NCBI GenBank assembly: GCA_037951105.1
Contig: JBAMJV010007766.1
Coordinates: 21,954-85,953 of the forward strand
From: Echinarachnius parma
Lineage: Eukaryota; Echinodermata; Echinoidea; Clypeasteroida; Echinarachniidae
DNA length: 64,000 nt
Direction of reading: 5' to 3'
This document shows, piece by piece, positions 57,310-64,000 of this stretch (positions are counted from its first letter, which is position 1; each line of letters begins with the position of its first letter). Below the pieces are notes generated by a model. It was not told where the DNA came from. It saw only the letters and a program-made list of their open reading frames with translations, and made no database searches. The translations under genes and the position numbers were made by a program.

Positions 57310-57432
57310 GAGATTTCAGTGGGCTAGTGTTAATTGATTGCGAGTGTGTGTCCGATGACCTTGGTAATAAGGTAAAGCGGTTAGAGTTGAATCATAATAG
57401 GCGCTATATAAATATAACGTTATTATTATTTT
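57310..57432 (+). mobile_element. SINE 3'-end fragment
   Basis: GTGTGTCCGATGACCTTGGT, AATAAGGTAAAGCGGTTAGA and AGGCGCTATATAAATATAAC precede an ATT array. Confidence 0.65.
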
Positions 57433-57745
57433 TTATTTCAAGATCTGGATAATGAATATTAATATTTTAATAATTCTAACATGTAAAATCCTTATTAGTG
57501 AAAACTAAATTGTACAGTCATGACTTCAATATCTAGATTTGCATACCTCTCCAAATATATTTTATTGAGTTATTGATAAAACAATTAATTTAATTCATCG
57601 ATCTTGTATCTCTACCATATAGAATTCTTGTCAAAGAGTAATTAATTATATGACAATTAAATGAAAAGTAATTTTTAAATTTTCTTACCACTACATGTAG
57701 ATACCATGCATAATAATTTATGTAAATGTGCATTTAATTCGAACA

Positions 57746-57987
57746 TTGAAGGGATAGTTGAGTTCTGGTAAAGAGAGTACAGTTTTGGTCAAACTGAATT
57801 TTAGTAACCAAACAAATGGTTATGTTTATGGATATTTCAGTCATTTCTGAACCGATTTTGATCAAATACAGTTTATTCTGTCATTAAAATTGTATGCTCT
57901 TTCGAATTTGACACTAAGTTATTCATTATCTCACAAAATAATATTTTGTGTAGCGCCCTCTATACCAAAACTCAACTATCCCTTTAA
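57746..57987. mobile_element. MITE, TTAA-bounded family T3, short copy
   Basis: The left end is TTGAAGGGATAGTTGAGTT (TTAA changed to TTGA) and the right end is AACTCAACTATCCCTTTAA. CCAAACTGAATTTTAG, TCAGTCATTTCTGAACCGAT and GTAGCGCCCTCT match 48863-49391, with an internal deletion of about 290 bp. Confidence 0.78.
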
Positions 57988-59654
57988 GCATGACTATGTC
58001 CCAAAATTCATGTTTTTTTTTTCTCTCTACCATATTATGTTGTCAGATTATTCCCATCAAAGAATAACAAATCATGATGAATGATTAGAAATATTAATGA
58101 TATGTTCAAATATATCTTCCATGTTTGACTTTTTTTTTCTAATTGACATCGAACACGACAACAAACAAAATATTCAGGTTATTTATTTATATACATGTAT
58201 GTGCTATGTAAAATTCTTGTAAAAAAATAGAAGATTTTGAGCAATTCTTGAACTGTTCAAGTATGTGTACTTCTAGCGTTAACACACTTGTTTGCAATGA
58301 ACAATAAATTATGGGGCAATGAAGTAAATATATTTAGAGATTTATACTAAAAATCCTGAGAAAATTTGTATTTGTTGAGATATATACTGTACACATCAAG
58401 GGTGCAATATTGTAAAGAATGATAGTTGAGATATGACATTGGCTGCAAATGTAAACGCTCAATTTTTAGGACTGTAAATATCAGGAAGAGATAATTACGA
58501 TAAGCAAACTTTAAGATCTACCGTGCTGAATAATTTAACGATTTAAATAGGAAATATGTTAATTTCATCTTTTAGTTGATGCGTGTCAAATGAATTTCAT
58601 TGATAATTTATGGAATCCATTTTAAAGGTAGAGAATATTCAATGAAAAGAGAATACGTTTTAGAGAACGGTATAACTTTTATTATTTGTATTGTTATTTT
58701 TTTCTGCGAAAGGTTAAAGGCAATGTTTATAGCCAAATGCAATTGCTAATTTCTGTGAAATGTTTTTTGAATGATGTACGGTAAACGCTATTAAAGAAGA
58801 CATTTACTTTCATAATTTCTCGCTACACGTGTGTCTCTATAAGATTTATTTGGCAACATGCACCAACATGCTGAAGTCAATGCATATTGTGCTTTTAATA
58901 TTGTGCAATATTCAATTGCATATCTTGTACTTGTAGCAATTTCTTTGGCATCATATATATTTCTGTAATCCTTGTGTATATGGATTTAGGCGATATTTCA
59001 GAGAATTTTCATTATTTCTTTTATTCTACTATATAAAGTAGCTCGAAAAGCACGTGATTATGACTTGCTATTTGATAACAAAAATGTGTACTTCTTAAAT
59101 AATTGTGACGTCATAGATTTTGGAGAGAAAAAAAACTTTAAGATATAATTAATTCCATAATAACGATTGACTGTTATTTCCTGTCTTATTTGTATGAGTC
59201 TAGTTGTACGTTATATTTTATTTTTGTATTATATGTCTATTTGTTTTGAAATTTACAACCTACCGCCACCTGTCTAGCAGTGTCAGTTAGTATACTTGTT
59301 AAATTAAATGTAACAATTCATGTTGGCTTCTTAAAAAAAAATAACATAGACATTTTCTTTTACATTTCTTTAATCATAATTTTGTTTTAAAAATAACTAA
59401 CAAGAACATAACAAAATGGTGTTGTATATTCTGTTGTGTATATGTTAGGGAAAACTAATATACTGTACATGTATATAATTTATTCTAAATTAATCTTACT
59501 TTTGGTCTTTTCCCATAATGATTGATATAAATAAAATAAAAAAACAAGAAGGTGTAAGATAAGTTTCCTCTTTGTAATAAAGAAGGTTAATGCCATATAA
59601 TTATTGCTATACTTGATCTTCTTCATGTCATATTTTTTCATTGTTGTATTCTTC

Positions 59655-59842
59655 TTTGTATTCTTATTTATTTTTGTATTCGTATTCTAATTCTCATTTT
59701 TCTTCCTCTTATTATTCATATTCTTATTCTTATTCTTATTCTTATTCTTCTAATTCTTATTTTTATTCATATTCTTATTCTTCTAATTCTTATTCTTATT
59801 CTTCTTATTCTTATTCTTATTCTTACTCTCATTCCTATTCTT
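59655..59842. repeat. (TTATTC)n microsatellite
   Basis: Mostly TTATTC with TTCTAA variants over about 190 bp. Ser/Tyr-rich open frames here are artefacts. Confidence 0.9.
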
Positions 59843-60329
59843 AATATTAAATTTTTTTGTCATACATCCAACTGCAGCGAGTTGGAGCAGTTCATTTTGT
59901 AACCTCTGGCTTTCCTGTTGGTACAAAAAAGAAAATATGTAAGAGACCCTTCACACCAAGATGTATATGTTATGGAATGTTTTTTTGTTGGAATTATCAT
60001 GTTGGACTGAAATGTAACGCTGTGGTTGATCTGTCATATGCAGAGATAGCTATATTTTATATTTATTTGTGTTTGTTATTATTTGTTTTATATTTGTTGT
60101 TCATGATGTTTATTATTGACACAGCAGAAATGCCAAAATGAATCCTCACGGTTTATGTTAAAGAAAGGGTATTTATGTATATAATTGTATAAATTAGATG
60201 GATGATATCGATTTAAAGAAAATCAAATGTATTATTGGATGGAATAAAGCAGATTTTATGTTATAACATGTTTCCTAAGTGTATTTCCTGATGGCATTGG
60301 TGCTTATAACATGATGGTGATAATGGTGG

Positions 60330-60378
60330 CTACGTTGATGAAAGTGGAGGTGCGATGATGATGATGGTGATGGTGATG

Positions 60379-60410
<32 letters not shown>

Positions 60411-60432
60411 GATGGTGATGATAATAAGATGA
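60330..60432. repeat. (GATGAT/GGT)n microsatellite
   Basis: GATGATGATG and GATGGTGATG units over about 100 bp, just past the last AATAAA candidate. Confidence 0.88.
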
Positions 60433-60620
60433 AGTTGATGGTCGTGATTATATTTGTGCATTGAGTATGTAAACTAATTATGTTTTAATCATCGATGTGA
60501 AAATAGGCCTAATTTTTATTGACAGTGTACACAAAGTCTTGCAGTAGAGATGGTACAGATATGCACAATAGACCAGTTTGCATGAAACAAATTATTATTT
60601 CCTTTATATGACAGCAGATC

Positions 60621-61169
60621 TTAAAGGGGTATTCCGGGCCTGATAAAACCATTCGTTATTTGAATAAGCAGAATAAGAGGCATAATTGGTGAAAATTTGA
60701 TCAAAATCAGACAAGAAACACGGGAGTTATACCTATTTGAACATCATGTAGTAATGAGCGATCGTTTCAAAATTGCCGCCATATGCAACATCATTGACGA
60801 GCAACTCGCCATGGCTTTAGTACATGAAAATACACTAACTTATTTCTCATTTTCGCTGCTAAAAATTAATTTCTCTCTGCTTGTTTTCACGAATTCATAG
60901 AAGAATATCGATGGGCTCATAAATTTGCTTTGTTATTAAGAAAATTTAAATTTTGTAAAATTTCCATGTAGAAGTCAAAATGGCTGCAGCTCGCAAGTGA
61001 CGTCACGATCGATAGCAATTTTGAACGATACTAAAAATCAGAGCAAAGTTCATCCTGTCATAACTTTTTTATTGCTCTACCGTTTTGGCTCAGATTTTCG
61101 ATCATGATTCTTCATATGCACTTCATTTTATAGCAAACATCACATTTCTGGGGTGGAATTCCCCTTTAA
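60621..61169. mobile_element. MITE, TTAA-bounded family T4
   Basis: 549 bp, TTAAAGGGGTATTCCGGGCC to TGGGGTGGAATTCCCCTTTAA, with TTAA at both edges. Terminal complementarity is short (TTAAAGGGG-ATTCC). The interior is not shared with the other families here. Confidence 0.75.
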
Positions 61170-61792
61170 GTGAGGACACCATGAAGGACAAGAATAACGT
61201 TGCCTGTAGAGCTGCAAAGCATTTTTAAAAAAATTATTGCATGACGCAGTGATCCCATCATTTGCAGTCACGATGATTTCATAATGGCACGACACGTGAA
61301 TAACGGCTTGGTGAGTTCTCAACAGATGATCCAATTGTTTTTTAAAGATCATATAATTATACTCTAAGAGTCTTATTCAAAACATTCTAGCTCTACCCCA
61401 AGAGATAGTGGCGTAGCTACGGGGGGCAAAGGGGGCTTGTACACCACTCCCAAAGCATTTGAAACAATAACAATAGCAAACATAAAGAGTACAAATTGTA
61501 ATATAAAAAATCACAAATATACATGAAGGGTGATCCCCCAATCATTCCTATGCCCTCGGATCAGTGAGACTTCCGTTCGCCTTTGCCATGAAAAGCCGAG
61601 TGGTGTAGTCAGCATTATGGGTCTTTTTTTATGTTGGGATTATCAATTGTCAATCCAACATAAAAATAAGCAAGGGTTGACAAAGTTCGAAGGAAGCATG
61701 ATGTGGAAATCAGCTTTTATAAATATTTTGAAATATTAGTTTGTGTAATTGTTTTCAGTTAAATTTCCCAACCGGGATGGAGGGGGAGGAAG

Positions 61793-61830
61793 GAGGGGGG
61801 GGGGGGGGGAGGAGGGGGGGGGGGGGGGGT
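61793..61830. repeat. Poly(G)-rich tract
   Basis: Two G runs separated by GAGGA, about 38 bases in all. Confidence 0.85.
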
Positions 61831-62206
61831 GGTAATAGACAATAATTCCAAGAGGGGATGCCGAAGGGGGAATTGTCCCCGTACCGCTTAGCTACATCGA
61901 TTGAGGTAATCCCTTGAGTCAGGGGGGGGATACCCCCTCCGAAACCCTCCCTATTTGGCTCTGCCCAAGCCTTCGGTAGCTTCGCCCCCTCGGGACTCAT
62001 TCTTGGCTATAGGCTATGTTGTTGGATCATACTTAATGTGGCATATGGTTTATGTTGGAACTGTGTATGACACTAAATATAAATACAATATTTGTGTGTG
62101 TGTTGGGGTGCATATTTATTAGTGTGTCAATTATTTGTTTTCTTCGTGAAAATATATTTAACATTTCTGGTCTATCAAATCATGACACGCTTTCCAACAA
62201 TCAATG

Positions 62207-62655
62207 TTAAAGGGTACCACCACCCAAAAATAACATTCGTATTAAAGAAAGGTAACATAAATAGTATTCCATTCATCAACAAATTCACAAAAATATGTTT
62301 CCAGAAAGAAAAAAATATAATTAGAAACGCATCACCATTCTAAAGCATGCGTTCATGCGGTCTGAATTGCGAAGACTGCGATGCGTGCTGTGAATTGCGA
62401 TGTGTGCTGCACAGCGAACGAATCGCCCGGGAATCTATTGTCTACAAACGTACGCGTGAATAGCATTGGCGCACTCGCAAATGGTTGGCCCGTATGGAAC
62501 CAGGAAATAGCAGTGGTTCCGTAAGTGGTGGAAATTAATTGCTTTGTTTATGAATTACACAAGCCTTTGCAAAATGTTGGGTATCTATTTGATATCACAA
62601 AACGGTACCACAAAATAGAATAATGTTTTGTTCTTTGCCTGGTGGTCCCCTTTAA
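62207..62655 (+). mobile_element. MITE, TTAA-bounded family T2, copy 3
   Basis: 449 bp, TTAAAGGGTACCACCACCCA to GCCTGGTGGTCCCCTTTAA, TTAA at both edges. It holds an extra GCGATGCGTGCTGTGAATT duplication near 62380 relative to 12836-13227. Confidence 0.85.
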
Positions 62656-62749
62656 GCCCGAATTTCCAGATTGCACAATTTCATGTCCAAAAATGCAAAA
62701 GCTCCCTACCGTGGGAGGGGGATCACCCCCCCTCCCACCCTCCCCCCGC

Positions 62750-63190
62750 TTAGTCACCTCGCTCCCTCGGACTTGGTCGCTTCGCTCCCTCGCAATGTCT
62801 GACTCTCACATCTGGCTCAAAGTTGGCAGCCCTGTGAGTGTGGTTGGGCATGAGCCCCTACACACACAAAATCGTGAGCCTCCTATAGGTTTTTGCCCTC
62901 CCAATCCAAAACTGCTTCCGACGCGCCTGGTCTCGACCTGGGCTGATCTTGGCTGCGAAACAAATCTGACGAGCCCCCCACAATTCCCTCGGTCTCGAAA
63001 AAATTAGGCAGGCGGTCTCGGCCGGGAAAAAATGGCGACGGACACCCCCCCCCCCCCCCCTACTCAGAGGACTTTAGTTTCAGCCTATTGTCTTGGTCTC
63101 GAAATATTTCGGCAGGTGGTCTCGGCCGCGAATAAATTGGTACGGCAAATCATCCTTCCCCCCCCCCCCCCCCCCCCCCCCCCCCAGGTG
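62750..63190. repeat. GGTCTCGG-motif repeat with long C runs
   Basis: GGCAGGCGGTCTCGGCCGGG and GGCAGGTGGTCTCGGCCGCG are each followed within about 30 bases by a C run (about 63045 and 63160). The same motif plus C-run arrangement occurs twice at 38760-38930. Confidence 0.7.
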
Positions 63191-63470
63191 TAAGAACCTG
63201 TCTACGCCACTGCCTTGAGTGGTCATATATAGGAAAGCGCAGAATCAATCCGCAACGAACCAAGTAAATGAAGTTATGCAGCCTATAATGACTTCCAATT
63301 ATTTGATCAATTGTCAAGATCTGATCACCGATTCGGTATGGCTTCAGACGATCCATATCGACATCTAGGCAAGAACACTCGATACGGCTTGCAATGAAAA
63401 TTAAATTCCGCCCTCTTTGAGTCTCGAGTGAAATGGTGACCTGCTCAATGAAGCCTGAATGAAGCCGATA

Positions 63471-64000
63471 ATGCTAGGTTTACACCATGTCCCCGGCGGC
63501 CACGGCAGCCCCGTTTGCCCAAAACGTAGTTTTCCTCTGTATTCAAGTTTTGTTAGGTCTTGCCAAGTTTTCTCACGGTCTATCACGGTATCCGTGACGG
63601 GCCGTGCGGGGGGGGGGGGGGGGGGGGGGAGAGAGCCCCTTCCCCCCACTGATGGTGCGGCCACGGCAGCCCCGTTTCAGGCCACCGTGGACGTGAGACA
63701 ACGCGGGGAGACGGAATTGGCAAACGTGACAGGCCGCGATTGCCGTGGATGCCGGGCCAGATTTTTAAACTGTCAAAAAATTTGCCACGGCAGTCACGGT
63801 GCGGATGAGAAGCCTAGCAGGCCATAGTAAAACGGGGTGAACGCAACAAAACGTGAAAGTACGTAAGAGGCCTTGGAGGCTGCCCGTAGTAGGACGGGAA
63901 AGGACCGTGAGATGTCGGGGAATGTCTTCCCGTCCTACTACGGACAGCCTCCAAGTTTTGTTACGGCCTGTCACGTTTTGTTGCGTTCACCCAGTTTTAC
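63471..64000. mobile_element. GC-rich palindromic element, copy 2, cut by window end
   Basis: It starts ATGCTAGGTTTACACCATGT and follows 22056-24083 closely, including CGTAGTAGGACGGGAAAGG and CTACTACGGACAGCCTCCAA. At 63541-63567 it reads ATTCAAGTTTTGTTAGGTCT TGCCAAG without the 1.3-kb insertion of copy 1. It has its own G run at about 63607. Confidence 0.85.

Larger units (their letters stand above)
55110..60270 (+). other. Probable long 3' UTR and terminal poly(A) region
   Basis: After the stop codon there is no other gene. AATAAA occurs at 59530-59535, 59535-59540, 59576-59581 and 60243-60248. The last is followed by a GT-rich stretch and is a plausible cleavage signal. The region contains a GTTGCA-family MITE (55189-55359), a foldback (55546-55675), a SINE (56045-56385), several TTAA-bounded MITEs and a TTATTC microsatellite. 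The real 3' end could be much nearer the stop; the sequence alone does not settle it. Confidence 0.4.

Noticed and set aside
59857..60141. 94-residue frame with a hydrophobic C-terminus
   Set aside because: Lies in AT-rich sequence near probable poly(A) signals; the hydrophobic run reflects T-rich codons. No family recognised.

Overview
This is a stretch of invertebrate animal nuclear DNA. It has AT-rich spliced introns, GT-AG splice sites, tRNA-derived SINEs, an L2/CR1-type LINE 3' end, a hAT-type MITE with an 8-bp target duplication, and very many foldback elements and poly(G)/poly(C) tracts. The repeat styles fit an echinoderm, most likely a sea urchin, but nothing in the window proves the species. 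There are no bacterial operons, CRISPR arrays or rRNA genes.

The only protein-coding gene I can support is the 3' part of one plus-strand gene for a major facilitator superfamily protein. It belongs to the MFSD4 / sodium-dependent glucose transporter 1 (NAGLT1) type. Six exons (5717-5844, 6343-6519, 50107-50254, 50903-50973, 51953-52067, 54844-55109) join in phase into a 300-residue C-terminal portion: the central loop, six membrane segments and a hydrophilic tail ending at TGA 55107-55109. The earlier exons lie upstream of the window. Introns are 498, 43,587, 648, 979 and 2,776 bp. A long 3' UTR probably follows, with AATAAA candidates near 59530, 59576 and 60243.

Three of the six exons have decayed tandem copies immediately upstream. 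The complete copy is the 3'-most each time. Many intronic stretches are likewise short direct-repeat arrays with 68-205 bp periods, so local tandem duplication seems common here.

Layout. 1-5700: foldback elements upstream of the first visible exon. 5374-6519: exon copies and exons. 6520-50106: one giant intron. It holds TTAA-bounded MITEs, a 4.8-kb element with a 323-bp internal array (16158-20957), its 1.3-kb internal-deletion derivative (22159-23447) inserted in a GC-rich palindromic element (22056-24083), a hAT MITE (26058-26494), a roughly 270-bp dispersed repeat with purine- or pyrimidine-rich neighbours (28-37 kb), an L2-like LINE fragment (39202-39593), several tandem arrays, a 692-bp TA-flanked element (43997-44688) and a 600-bp compound tetranucleotide microsatellite (45307-45912). 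49690-55109: the terminal exons. 55110-60270: probable 3' UTR carrying SINE and MITE insertions. 60300-64000: intergenic repeats, including a second copy of the GC-rich palindromic element that runs off the window and keeps the uninterrupted insertion site.
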